Shown one piece after another: positions 37,001-44,722 of a stretch of DNA of 64,000 nucleotides; within the stretch, counting starts at the first letter, position 1, and each line of letters opens with the position of its first letter. The DNA comes from an uncultured bacterium. Its GTDB lineage: Bacteria > Krumholzibacteriota > Krumholzibacteriia > LZORAL124-64-63. Where the stretch lies: NCBI GenBank assembly GCA_937864225.1, contig CALMJK010000017.1, positions 62,001-126,000 on the forward strand, written 5' to 3'. The position numbers and the translations under genes were made by a program. A model generated the notes under the pieces. It ran no database searches, was not told the DNA's origin, and was given only the letters and a program-made list of their open reading frames with translations.

Positions 37001-37315
37001 CGCAAGCACTCCGGCGAGCTGCCCATCATAGGCGTCAATACATTCGTTCGCGAGAAGCCGGCCCAGGAGACGGTGGCCCAACTCGTCCTTGCTCGCTGTT
37101 CGCAGGCGGAAAAGGAAGCTCGACTGGCGGATCTCGTCTCCTTCCGGGCCGCCCACGCCGGCGAAGCTCCCGAGGCCCTCGCCCGCCTGCGAGAGGTGGT
37201 CCTGTCGGGCGGCAACATCTTCGCCGAATTGCTCAGAACGGTGCGCTGCTGCTCGTTGGGGCAGATCACGCACGCGCTTTATGAGGTCGGTGGGCGCTAT
37301 CGCCGCGCCATGTGA
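34055..37315 (+). CDS. icmF: Fused isobutyryl-CoA mutase type B12-dependent acyl-CoA mutase
   Basis: 1086 residues in the order typical of IcmF. A B12-binding domain (about 10-140; DGHDASINIIRRLLQ, base-off His) comes first. A MeaB-like G-protein chaperone (about 190-400; P-loop GTGGAGKSS, ETSGIGQGD, NKFE) follows, then a linker and the TIM-barrel mutase (about 540-1086; TAGVFPFKR, ISGYHIAEAGANP). IcmF interconverts isobutyryl- and n-butyryl-CoA, or related branched acyl-CoAs, using adenosylcobalamin. ATG 34055 follows GGGGAGG. It is monocistronic or with the Rrf2 gene 119 bp downstream. Confidence 0.95.
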   Translation: MDRLAAAPMRAARLRYVTAAALFDGHDASINIIRRLLQESGAEVIHLGHNRSVPDVVTAALQEDVDAVAVSSYQGGHMEYFRYLRRQLDDRGLNHVKIFGGGGGVIIPAEIEALHAEDVARIYSPDDGRILGLTGMIADMNERTRAAVAARPAGLPARDAARPAAEDVSFARALTLAELGERPSPPADLTPSPGRAAVVGLTGTGGAGKSSLADELVRRYLRANPGHCLALFAVDPSKRRTGGALLGDRIRMNAVYDPRCFLRSFATRGARGELSAAVGQAIALARAWGFDLIMVETSGIGQGDSAISEVSDIALYAMTSEFGAATQLEKIDMIDFAHVIVVNKFERPGALDAMRDVRKQFRRSRNDFATPDEQLPVFGTVASRFNDAGVNALFGYLARLLTHVRAGRSLSEALADPAHEPRATPEVCALIPRRRVGYLGEIAQAVRGYHRRAEDDARTVRRHQALLAALNELGATDGGDGPAAAALRERIVETGTAARAAWDEVKDWEALVERYAQEEIVFRVRDREIRTATHVRTLAGLSLPRVALPALADAGDRLLFLRRENLPGSFPFTAGVFPFKRADEEPRRQFAGEGSPARTNQRFHYLSRNDEAKRLSTAFDSLTLYGEDPDARPDIFGKIGEGGVSICTLDDMKTLYAGFDLCHPNTSVSMTINGPAPIILAMFFNTAVDQQVTRREAELGRPITDAERGELVSMTLASVRGTVQADILKEDQAQNTCIFSTEFALRMMGDVQEYFNANGVRNYYSVSISGYHIAEAGANPISQLAFTLANGFTYVEAWRARGMDVDTFAGNLSFFFSNGLDAEYTVIGRVARRIWAIAMRDVYGADERSQKLKYHIQTSGRSLHAQEVDFNDIRTTLQALMAIFDNCNSLHTNSFDEAITTPSEESVRRAMAIQLIIGRELGWAKCENPLQGAALIDLLTNLVEEAVLTEFDRLDARGGVLGAMETQYQRGRIQEESLLYEHRKHSGELPIIGVNTFVREKPAQETVAQLVLARCSQAEKEARLADLVSFRAAHAGEAPEALARLREVVLSGGNIFAELLRTVRCCSLGQITHALYEVGGRYRRAM

Positions 37316-37361
37316 TCGCGCCGCAGGGCCCCAATCTCCTGCCGCGCGCGAACTTGGTTAC

Positions 37362-37390
37362 TTGACTTCACTGGGTTGGATTCGCACTTT
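37362..37390 (+). promoter_or_regulatory. Possible promoter of the Rrf2-type regulator
   Basis: TTGACT at 37362-37367 with a 17-bp spacer to CACTTT (37385-37390), 45 bp before the regulator's start. The -35 is good and the -10 poor. Rrf2 proteins often bind such elements to autoregulate. Confidence 0.3.
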
Positions 37391-37434
37391 TCCCGCTTGG
37401 AGGGAAATGGGGCTCTCGTAAGGAAGGCCGGTCC

Positions 37435-37833
37435 ATGCTCCAGATCACGCGCCAGACGGAATACGCCATCCGAGGCCTTCAGGAACTGGCCAAGCGCGAC
37501 AGCGTCAAGCCGGTTCAGCTCAAGGTCATCGCCCAGACTTGCGGCGTTTCAGAGGCCTTCCTTGCCAAAATCTTCCAGATGCTCTCCCAGCAGGACATCG
37601 TGAAGTCGCACCGGGGAGTCAAGGGCGGCTTCTCGCTCGGCCGGCCGCCCGAGGAGATCACCCTGCGCAGCGTGGTCGAGGTCTGTGAGGGCGGCATTGC
37701 CCTGAACCACTGTCTGCGCGCCATCGACGCGTGCGATCGCCAGATGGAGTGCCAGATCTCCGAGGCTTGGCGGACGGCCCAGGAGGCGCTCGTCGCGGCT
37801 CTCGATCAGACCAAGCTCTCCGATCTGCTCTAG
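37435..37833 (+). CDS. Rrf2-family transcriptional regulator
   Basis: 132 residues. Winged-helix QITRQTEYAIRGLQELAKR...VIAQTCGVSEAFLAKIFQMLSQQDIVKSHRGVKGGFSL is the Rrf2 signature. Three Cys (NHCLRAIDACDRQMEC, about residues 98-111) match the Fe-S cluster ligands of IscR/NsrR-type members, so it probably senses Fe-S status, NO or redox. Its position just after icmF suggests a nearby target but proves nothing. Its stop shares a CTAG palindrome with the stop of the convergent rlmN gene. Confidence 0.93.
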   Translation: MLQITRQTEYAIRGLQELAKRDSVKPVQLKVIAQTCGVSEAFLAKIFQMLSQQDIVKSHRGVKGGFSLGRPPEEITLRSVVEVCEGGIALNHCLRAIDACDRQMECQISEAWRTAQEALVAALDQTKLSDLL

Positions 37834-38909
37834 GCGAGGCGGCCGCTGCGCGAGCCCAGCCTTCTTCTGCGCAACTGACCGCAGGCGGCGTCGATGTCCT
37901 GACCGCCGCTGGCGCGGATGAAGGTCTGCACGCCGCTCTGCAAAAGCACCTGCTGGAAGGCCAGGACGCGGTCGACACCGGGAGGTGCCAGGCCGTCGTC
38001 ATCGAACCTGTTGAGCGGGATCAAATTCACCTTGAAGGGGCGTCCGGCGGCGAGGCGCGCCAACAGACGGGCCTCGGCCAGGTCGTCGTTCACGCCCGCG
38101 ATGAGCACATAGCCCAGCGTCGTCTTGCGGTGGATCCGCCGCGCCCAACGTTCTCCGAAGCGCAGCAGGACCGGCAGCGGCGTGCGACCCGGGATCGGCA
38201 TCAGGCGGCGTCGCAGCTCCGGCGAAGCGGCGTTGACGGATAGGGTCAGGCCGACCGACTGGGGCAGGCGCATGAGCCGTCTCAGACCCTCCCGCGGGCC
38301 GGAGGTGGAGATCGTGATTCGCCGGTGCGAGATTCCCCCGCCAGCGGCGGCCGTCAGAGTCGCGATGCTCCCGGCCAGTCCCTCCCAATTGTCCAGCGGT
38401 TCTCCCATGCCCATGAAGACGAGATTGCCAGCTCGCTGACCGCGGGTTGTCGGGGGGTCTGCCGCCAGGTCGCGCTCCAAGTGCACGACCTGCTCGAGGA
38501 TCTCGCCCATGCTAAGGCCGCGCGCGAGCCCGCCCCGCGCGGTTGCGCAGAAACGGCAGGCCATCGCGCAGCCCACTTGCGACGAAAGGCAGAACGTGAA
38601 GTGTCCCTCCATGGGAATGATCACGCTTTCGATCGTCGCGCCGTCGCGCAGCTCGAACAGGTGCTTGCGCGTGCCGTCGGTGGAAATCCTTCGTTCCAAC
38701 GCTTTCAGTCCCTGCAAATCGTACGCGTCCGCCAGCCGCAGGCGGAGGGCGCGGGGCAGGTCCGTCATGGTCTCCCACTGCAGGGCGCGGCTCCGATGCA
38801 GCCACGCGCTCAACTGTCGGCCCCGCCAAGCGGGTTCGCCCAGCTGGACGAGCAGTGGTGCGAGCGCCTCGGGCAGCACGTCGCGCAGCAGTGGTCTGGT
38901 GTCGAGCAT
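37830..38909 (-). CDS. rlmN: 23S rRNA (adenine-C2)-methyltransferase RlmN
   Basis: 359 residues. The radical-SAM cluster motif is CAMACRFCA. The N-terminal RlmN domain (PAWRGRQLSAWLHRS), GMGEPLDN and the C-terminal Cys region (GGQDIDAACGQL) are present. It methylates A2503 of 23S rRNA and A37 of some tRNAs. The ATG at 38909 has GGGGAG 6 nt upstream; a TTG at 38915 would abut it. It is divergent from the ArsR-type gene. Confidence 0.95.
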   Translation of the reverse strand: MLDTRPLLRDVLPEALAPLLVQLGEPAWRGRQLSAWLHRSRALQWETMTDLPRALRLRLADAYDLQGLKALERRISTDGTRKHLFELRDGATIESVIIPMEGHFTFCLSSQVGCAMACRFCATARGGLARGLSMGEILEQVVHLERDLAADPPTTRGQRAGNLVFMGMGEPLDNWEGLAGSIATLTAAAGGGISHRRITISTSGPREGLRRLMRLPQSVGLTLSVNAASPELRRRLMPIPGRTPLPVLLRFGERWARRIHRKTTLGYVLIAGVNDDLAEARLLARLAAGRPFKVNLIPLNRFDDDGLAPPGVDRVLAFQQVLLQSGVQTFIRASGGQDIDAACGQLRRRRLGSRSGRLA

Positions 38910-39049
38910 CTGCAACTCCCCTGGTCGGCCGCGCGGACCAGCGGCAGGCGCCGCGCGGGCGAACTCATCTTGACGGTGGCGGGGGCTCCCTGCAAGGATG
39001 GCGTCGATGGGCGCTTTCGGGAGCCGAGTGTCGGGCCACGAGGTAAAGG

Positions 39050-39397
39050 ATGACCTCTGCTGCCGCCAGTCTGCTGGCCCTTTCCGATCCCAACCGGTTG
39101 TTGCTCCTGCGTCTGCTGCTGGAGGAACCGCTCACCGTCGGCGAGTTGACCGACACCACGGGCCTCGGGCAGTCCCTTGTGTCGCATCACCTCGGTGTCC
39201 TGGCGCGGACGGGTTGGCTTGCCGCGCGCGCCGACGGGCGCCGCAGGGTCTACTCGCCGGCGGTGGCGGGAACGCCGCTCGCTCCGCTCGCCGCCTGGCT
39301 CAGGCGCGAGATCGCGCTGCCTGGGGGCATGCCGGAAGCGCTCGTCGCGCCGGTCGCGCGACGGCCGAGTCCCGCGCTGGAAGATTGGCTGCTCTGA
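39050..39397 (+). CDS. ArsR-type winged-helix regulator
   Basis: 115 residues. LLALSDPNRLLLLRLLLEEPLTVGELTDTTGLGQSLVSHHLGVLARTGWLAARADGRRRVY is an ArsR-family winged helix. The protein contains no Cys and no clear metal site, so it is unlikely to be a classical metal sensor. It lies 36 bp upstream of the response-regulator gene in the same direction and probably shares its transcript. Confidence 0.9.
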   Translation: MTSAAASLLALSDPNRLLLLRLLLEEPLTVGELTDTTGLGQSLVSHHLGVLARTGWLAARADGRRRVYSPAVAGTPLAPLAAWLRREIALPGGMPEALVAPVARRPSPALEDWLL

Positions 39398-39433
39398 CCT
39401 GACGCCGCGGCGCGGCTGGAAAGGACGGGCCCG

Positions 39434-40792
39434 GTGCGGACCATCCTCATCGTGGACGACGAGCAGGCGATCCGCGCGACGCTCGGTCAGATCCTGACCT
39501 ATGAGAAATACCGCGTTCTGCAGGCCGCCTCCGGGCCGGCCGCGCTCAAGTTGATCGGCTCCGAGCGGATCGACGCGGTCCTGCTCGACATCAAGATGCC
39601 GGGCATGGACGGCTTCGAAGTGCTCGATAACATCGGCGCCGTCGCGCCGCGTCCCGCCGTGATCATGGTTTCCGGCCATGGCGATATCGCCACGGCGGTC
39701 GAGGCTGTCCGCAAAGGCGCTTACGATTTCCTCGAGAAGCCGCTGGATCGGGACAGGCTTCTCGTCACGCTGCGCCGGTGTCTCGATCACCTGAGCGTTG
39801 TCGAGGAGCGCGAGCAACTGAAGGCGATGGGCGGTTACCGGGACCCTCTGGTCGGGGACTGCCCGCGAATCCGCGACGTGCGCGCCTTCATCGACAAGGT
39901 CGCCCCCACTGACGCAACCGTGTTGATCACGGGCGAGAATGGCACGGGCAAGGAACTCGTGGTGCGCGCGCTGCACGAGCAGAGCGCGAGGCGCGAGCGT
40001 CCGCTGATCGAAGTCAACTGCGCCGCTATTCCCAAGGAGCTGGTGGAAAGCGAACTTTTCGGCCACGAAAAGGGAGCATTCACCGGCGCGGACCGCCAAC
40101 GCATCGGAAAATTCGAGCAGGCGGATGGCGGCACCCTCTTCCTCGACGAGATCGGCGACATGAGCGAGCAAGCTCAGGCCAAGGTTCTCAAGGCCGTGGA
40201 GGAGGGACGGTTTCAGCGCGTGGGCGGGACCGAGACTCTGCACGTGGACGTGCGCATCGTGGCCGCCACGAATCGAGACTTGGCCGGTCCCGATAGCGGC
40301 TTCCGCCAGGATCTCTTCTTCCGGTTGAACGTGCTGGCCGTGCATCTGCCTGCCTTGCGTGAACGCGGCGAGGATGTGCCGCTGCTGCTCGACTATTTCA
40401 TGCGAACGTTGGCGGTGCCCCTGAAGACCACGCCACGAACTTTTTCTGCCGAAGCCTTGGGACTGCTGAAGGAACACGCGTGGCCCGGCAATGTGCGCGA
40501 GTTGCGCAATTTGGTGGAACGCCTGCTCATTTTGGCTCCGGGCGGCGTCATCAGGGCGGCTGACCTGCCCCAGCTGCCGGGAGGGGCGCCCAAGGCGGGC
40601 ATCCAGGGCGATCTGTTGTCCTGCAATGACTTCCAGGAATTCAAGTCCCGGGCGGAAGCAGCTTTTCTGCAGGCCAAGCTCCGCGAGAACCGCTATAATG
40701 TCAGCCAGACTGCGGAACGCCTGGGCATGCAACGCAGCAATCTGTACAAGAAGATCACGCGCTACGGGTTGCGCACCCAACCCCAGGATTGA
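39434..40792 (+). CDS. NtrC-family sigma54-dependent response regulator
   Basis: 452 residues, GTG start. A receiver domain (about 1-120; phosphoacceptor Asp 52 in [12 protein letters not shown]) precedes an AAA+ domain with Walker A GENGTGKE, the sigma54-contact loop GAFTGAD and Walker [12 protein letters not shown]. The C-terminus is a Fis-type helix-turn-helix ([26 protein letters not shown]). It activates RNA polymerase-sigma54 when phosphorylated. No histidine kinase gene is in the window, so its partner is encoded elsewhere. Confidence 0.96.
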   Translation: MRTILIVDDEQAIRATLGQILTYEKYRVLQAASGPAALKLIGSERIDAVLLDIKMPGMDGFEVLDNIGAVAPRPAVIMVSGHGDIATAVEAVRKGAYDFLEKPLDRDRLLVTLRRCLDHLSVVEEREQLKAMGGYRDPLVGDCPRIRDVRAFIDKVAPTDATVLITGENGTGKELVVRALHEQSARRERPLIEVNCAAIPKELVESELFGHEKGAFTGADRQRIGKFEQADGGTLFLDEIGDMSEQAQAKVLKAVEEGRFQRVGGTETLHVDVRIVAATNRDLAGPDSGFRQDLFFRLNVLAVHLPALRERGEDVPLLLDYFMRTLAVPLKTTPRTFSAEALGLLKEHAWPGNVRELRNLVERLLILAPGGVIRAADLPQLPGGAPKAGIQGDLLSCNDFQEFKSRAEAAFLQAKLRENRYNVSQTAERLGMQRSNLYKKITRYGLRTQPQD

Positions 40793-40825
40793 CCGCGAGG
40801 CGACCGACCGCGGCCGGTTGCCTGT

Positions 40826-40854
40826 TTGACAGCGTCGCCGAGAGTGCGTATACT
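40826..40854 (+). promoter_or_regulatory. Near-consensus sigma70 promoter of the small lipoprotein gene
   Basis: TTGACA (40826-40831), exactly 17 bp, then TATACT (40849-40854). This is the best sigma70-type match seen in the window. The -35 overlaps the 12-mer TTTGACAGCGTC (40825-40836), which recurs at 44573-44584 in an inverted repeat. Transcription would start near 40861, giving a leader of about 92 nt. Confidence 0.8.
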
Positions 40855-40862
40855 CAAAATGT

Positions 40863-40934
40863 TGCAAGATGCAAAATCTCTTGCGGGCCTGGGCCGTGAG
40901 GATTGGGGTGGGCGTAGCCACTGAAGTGGACGCC
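40863..40934 (+). promoter_or_regulatory. Structured leader of the small lipoprotein mRNA
   Basis: Two elements lie between the promoter and the start codon. An inverted repeat GCAAGA/TCTTGC (40863-40868 with 40878-40883) sits at the predicted transcript start. A hairpin GGCGT-ag-CCAC-tgaa-GTGG-ACGCC (40911-40934) ends 4 nt before the GGAGGAGA ribosome-binding site (40939-40946). Confidence 0.5.
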
Positions 40935-40952
40935 GAGCGGAGGAGATGAAAC

Positions 40953-41282
40953 ATGACAAGGTCGTATCGATTCCGCGCAAGTGCCCTGGCCATATCGCTT
41001 CTTGTGTTCGGGCTCGCCGCGTGCGGCTCAGGAGCCAGCGCGGCCGTGAACAGCAGCGTCAGCCATCTCGTGTCGACCGACCGGGCGAGCGATGATGTGC
41101 TGCTGGATGTCAGCGACCAGGGCGCCAAAGGCGACCCCGACGACATCATCGATGGCCTGAAGGGCAAGAATGTTGTTGAGGCTGTTGGAATGACCGTCAC
41201 GGTCACTCCGGTGAGTGGACAGGATGCCTTGCTGCGTTTCGTCAAGGAATTCATGGTGCAGTTGCAGTTGCTGTTGCCTTAA
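40953..41282 (+). CDS. Small lipoprotein of unknown function
   Basis: 109 residues. A signal peptide ends in a lipobox (LLVFGLAAC), and the mature part of about 85 residues is Asp/Ser/Val-rich (VSTDRASDDVLLDVSDQGAKGDPDDIID) with a hydrophobic C-terminal helix (LLRFVKEFMVQLQLLLP). No family is recognised. It has a strong promoter and a strong ribosome-binding site (GGAGGAGA), implying abundant expression. It sits between two sigma54-activator genes and could be an envelope reporter or partner of the large TPR-activator downstream, but that is only positional. Confidence 0.8.
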   Translation: MTRSYRFRASALAISLLVFGLAACGSGASAAVNSSVSHLVSTDRASDDVLLDVSDQGAKGDPDDIIDGLKGKNVVEAVGMTVTVTPVSGQDALLRFVKEFMVQLQLLLP

Positions 41283-41358
41283 GAGGTGATGCTGGGCTAG
41301 CGGATCCGCGTGGAGCCTGAGGCTCTCAGTCCACCTACTCGCCGGGGGACGCGGCAGG

Positions 41359-44300
41359 ATGAGCGACCAAACAGGGGACTCCTTCAGGGCCGGCGCCGAA
41401 TACCCGCAGAGGCAGCGCGAGCTCACTCTGGACGATTGCGACCGTCTGGAGGAGATCGGCGATCTCCACGCGCAAGCCTCGACGTATTCCTCTGCGCTCG
41501 ATTATTACCGCTGTTTGCTGGACGAGACCACGATGAAACGGCTGCCGTGCGAAAGGCGCGCCGTTGTCCTGCGCAAGTGCGCCGATGCGGCCCTGAATCT
41601 GGGCGATCTGAGTCTGGCTGAGAGTCTGTTTCGGGATGCTACGCGGCACTTCTGCGGCGACGCCATGCACGCCGATGAGCGTGCTCGTCTTCTCGCCCCG
41701 CTGATGGGTCGGCGGGCCATGCTGCAGTTCCATCACGGCGCCCACGCGGAGGCGCTTCAGACGGCCAAACACGCGTTCGCGATCCTGGCGGTCACCAATG
41801 AGCACCGCGAGGTGGCAAGTCTGCAGATCACGATGGGCGCTTGCCATCACCGCCTCGGCCGGGCCGACAAGGCAGAGGAGTTCTATCTCGACGCGCTCGC
41901 CAGCTGCCGCCGCATCGGGGATGAATTGGGCGCTGCGGCCCTGCACAACAATCTGGCCGTGCTGCACAAGAACGCCTGTCGCTGGAACCGCGCCCTCGCC
42001 CTGCTCGAGAAGGCGATCTCCATCGCCGCGCGCCAGGGGGCAACGCATCTGCTGGCTGGCTTGCACCTGAACCGAGGCATCATCTTCTGCAAGACGGGGC
42101 GCTTCGAAGAGGCGCGGACCGATCTCGACAAGAGCCTCCGTTTGGCGCGCAGCCTTGGCGACCGCAATCGCCAGGCCAAGGCCTGTCTCGCCTACGGGTA
42201 TCTAGAATTGAAGACGGGTCGACTGTCGAGCGCCGAGGAGCATGTCCTGGAAGGGAAAATGCTCTCCGATCAGGAAAGCCTCCTGCGCGAATCCGTCATC
42301 GCGGACGAGTACCTGGGTGACATCGTTCTCCAGCGAGGCGAGCCCGAGAAGGCCTTGTTCAATTATGGCCTCGGGCTCGAGAAGTGCAGATCCATGGGCA
42401 AGATCAGCGACCTCGAGGGTGAACTGCTGCGACGCGTGGCGGAAGCCCAGCGCCTGCAAGGCGATCTGAATGGGGCCATCGAAACGGCGCGGGCGGCCGT
42501 CGCGGTTTGCGAAAAATGCGGCGAACGGTACGAGCTTGGATTCTGCCATCTGACGCTGGGGCGCGCCTGCGCCGAGCGCGGCGATCTGAGCGTGGCCGAC
42601 GCGGAATTCCGGCACGCGATAGCCCAGTTCCGCCAGCAGAATCTGCCTCGGCAGTGGGTGGAGGCGGCTCTCGCGTTTCTGGAGACTCGGCTGGTGAGCG
42701 CGGCCCAGCCCGAGTTGCTCCTGCTCAAGCGATTCCTCAATGAGGCCCAGGAGCAGGGCGACAAGGTCGTGGACGTGCGGCTTCTGTGCCGCGTCCAGCA
42801 GGGCTTGGGCGAAGTGCAGCTGCGGCTGGGGCAGTTCGACGACGCGCTGCTGACGGTCTACGAGTTGGAGCGAAACGCCGGAGGGCTGGCTGACACTGGG
42901 TTTGAACTCGCAGTGGCTGATCTGCGCGGCCGCATCGAGCGCGGGCTGCTGAACGAGATCGGCAGCAGTGAAAACCACCTGCAGGCCATTTCGGGAATCC
43001 CCGGCATTTTCAGCTGGGGCGATCGCGCCATTCCCAGAAACCTCTCCTCGGTGCTGCGGGCGGGCATGGAGCGCGTGCGCGCCGATCACGGCTTCATCGC
43101 CTTGGAATGGGATAGCGTCGCCGAAAGACCGCTGCGCATCGTGGCCAGGGAAGGGCTGTCGGAGAATCTCGCCGAGCAATTGGCCCGCTGGTACGGCGCC
43201 GGCAATTTCTCCGGCCGTTTCGAGTCGGCCGGTCCCCTTTTGTTCTCGCGTTTGGCCAGCCAAGAGCCGCTTCTGCGGGCCGTACCGGCCCTCGAGGAGC
43301 GGGCGAGCGCTTGCGTGTTCATGCCCATCGGTCTGGACGGCAAACGGTTCGGTCTGCTCTACCTGGGCAAGCAATCGCAGCCGGGGGGTGAGAATGGCTT
43401 CAGCCGCCCGTCCCTCGACTTCCTGTCCACCTACATGGGCTTCTTGGGACTTTTCCTGTTCGAGAAGGCGCGAGGCCGTTTGCCGGGAGAGACCGCGGGA
43501 GCGCGCACTCCCATCGCCGGCGTCGCGAGTTTCGAGAATATCATCACCGAGAACGATTCGATGCTGGAAGTCCTGGGCCTGATCCGCAAGGTCGCGCCCA
43601 GCGACCTGACCGTGCTTTTGCAGGGGGAAACAGGCACGGGCAAGGGTCTGCTGGCGTACTCCATTCACGCGCTCAGCCGGCGGGCGCCGAGACGCTTCTT
43701 CGCCATCAATTGCGCGGCCATCCCCGAGTCCCTGCTGGAGAGCGAACTGTTCGGGCACGTCAAGGGCAGCTTCACGGGCGCGGTGGGCGACAAGCGCGGT
43801 TTGTTGGCGGAAGCCGAGGGGGGCACGATTTTTCTCGACGAGATCGGCAAGATGTCTTTGCCGATGCAGGGCAAGCTGCTGCAATTCCTCGACACGAAAA
43901 TCATCCGCGCGGTGGGCGCCAACCAGGAGCGCAGCGTGGACGTGCGCGTCGTTTGCGCGAGCAAGAACAACCTCCACGAACTGGTCGAGCGAGGGCTCTT
44001 CCTCGATGATCTCTATTACCGGCTGCTCGATTTCCCCCTCTATGTGCCGCCCTTGCGGGAGCGCCCGGACGACATTCAGCTGCTGGCTCAGCACTTCATC
44101 GAACGCTTTGCGCAGGACATGGGCGTGCCGCCTCCGGGTTACACCGTGGCCTTCATGGACGCTCTGGTCGGCCACAGTTGGCCGGGCAATGTCCGCGAGT
44201 TAGAGAAGTGCATCCGACGCGCCATCGTGCTGGCCCACGGCGAAAGCGTGCTCAAGCCCGAGCACCTGCCGCAGGGGTTGGTGGAGAGCGTCGCCAAGTC

Positions 44301-44475
44301 GGACGGGGGCCCCGTGACGCCCCTGCGCGAAACGATCGCCACCGTCGAATGCCGGGAGATCGCCCGCGCGCTCCAGATGGCCGGCGGCAACAAGTCCGAG
44401 GCCGCCCGCCTGCTCAAGATCAGTTATCCCAATCTCCTGAGGAAAATCCGTTTCTTCGGACTTCAGACACGCTAG
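41359..44475 (+). CDS. TPR-GAF-AAA+ sigma54-dependent transcriptional activator
   Basis: 1038 residues. Residues about 25-540 are TPR-like helical repeats (LHAQASTYSSALDYYRCLLDET; MGACHHRLGRADKAEEFYLDALAS; LNRGIIFCKTGRFEEARTDLDKS). About 560-700 is a GAF-type domain (LRAGMERVRADHGFIALEWDS). About 724-965 is a sigma54-interacting AAA+ module with Walker A GETGTGKG and Walker B GGTIFLDEIGK. The contact loop is GSFTGA (803-808) instead of GAFTGA. A Fis-type HTH (GGNKSEAARLLKISYPNLLRKI) ends it. There is no receiver domain, so activity is probably set by protein or ligand binding to the TPR/GAF parts. Sigma54-like promoters follow the gene. Confidence 0.93.
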   Translation: MSDQTGDSFRAGAEYPQRQRELTLDDCDRLEEIGDLHAQASTYSSALDYYRCLLDETTMKRLPCERRAVVLRKCADAALNLGDLSLAESLFRDATRHFCGDAMHADERARLLAPLMGRRAMLQFHHGAHAEALQTAKHAFAILAVTNEHREVASLQITMGACHHRLGRADKAEEFYLDALASCRRIGDELGAAALHNNLAVLHKNACRWNRALALLEKAISIAARQGATHLLAGLHLNRGIIFCKTGRFEEARTDLDKSLRLARSLGDRNRQAKACLAYGYLELKTGRLSSAEEHVLEGKMLSDQESLLRESVIADEYLGDIVLQRGEPEKALFNYGLGLEKCRSMGKISDLEGELLRRVAEAQRLQGDLNGAIETARAAVAVCEKCGERYELGFCHLTLGRACAERGDLSVADAEFRHAIAQFRQQNLPRQWVEAALAFLETRLVSAAQPELLLLKRFLNEAQEQGDKVVDVRLLCRVQQGLGEVQLRLGQFDDALLTVYELERNAGGLADTGFELAVADLRGRIERGLLNEIGSSENHLQAISGIPGIFSWGDRAIPRNLSSVLRAGMERVRADHGFIALEWDSVAERPLRIVAREGLSENLAEQLARWYGAGNFSGRFESAGPLLFSRLASQEPLLRAVPALEERASACVFMPIGLDGKRFGLLYLGKQSQPGGENGFSRPSLDFLSTYMGFLGLFLFEKARGRLPGETAGARTPIAGVASFENIITENDSMLEVLGLIRKVAPSDLTVLLQGETGTGKGLLAYSIHALSRRAPRRFFAINCAAIPESLLESELFGHVKGSFTGAVGDKRGLLAEAEGGTIFLDEIGKMSLPMQGKLLQFLDTKIIRAVGANQERSVDVRVVCASKNNLHELVERGLFLDDLYYRLLDFPLYVPPLRERPDDIQLLAQHFIERFAQDMGVPPPGYTVAFMDALVGHSWPGNVRELEKCIRRAIVLAHGESVLKPEHLPQGLVESVAKSDGGPVTPLRETIATVECREIARALQMAGGNKSEAARLLKISYPNLLRKIRFFGLQTR

Positions 44476-44573
44476 ACAGCGCGCGCCTCTCTCCAGCAAT
44501 TTTCTGTCCGGCGCCTTCCCTGCCTATCAATAATTTTTACATGATAACTTGATGGTAAAGGCTGAGTTGCGCT

Positions 44574-44594
44574 TTGACAGCGTCTGGCTGTCAA
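44574..44594. promoter_or_regulatory. Perfect inverted repeat, candidate activator binding site
   Basis: TTGACAGC-N5-GCTGTCAA, with perfect 8-bp arms centred at 44584. It lies about 100 bp after the TPR-activator stop and about 110 bp before a -24/-12 element at 44697, a normal distance for an enhancer bound by a sigma54 activator. Its left arm (with flanks TTTGACAGCGTC) recurs over the -35 of the lipoprotein promoter at 40826. Confidence 0.5.
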
Positions 44595-44696
44595 CGAATG
44601 TTCGACCGCGGCGGTCGCCGGCGAGAGCCACAGTCGGACACTCGATCTAAGTTATTATTTAACAATAATTTACTAAGTCCACCAAGACGCGCCGCT

Positions 44697-44712
44697 TGGC
44701 ATGCGCGCTGCT
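44697..44712 (+). promoter_or_regulatory. Candidate sigma54 promoter (-24/-12)
   Basis: TGGCATGCGCGCTGCT has GG and GC exactly 10 bp apart. It differs from the TGGCACG-N4-TTGCT consensus at two positions. Predicted start of transcription is near 44723. No clear gene follows directly, but a structured terminator ends at 45079. Confidence 0.35.
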
Positions 44713-44722
44713 CTGGACAACT

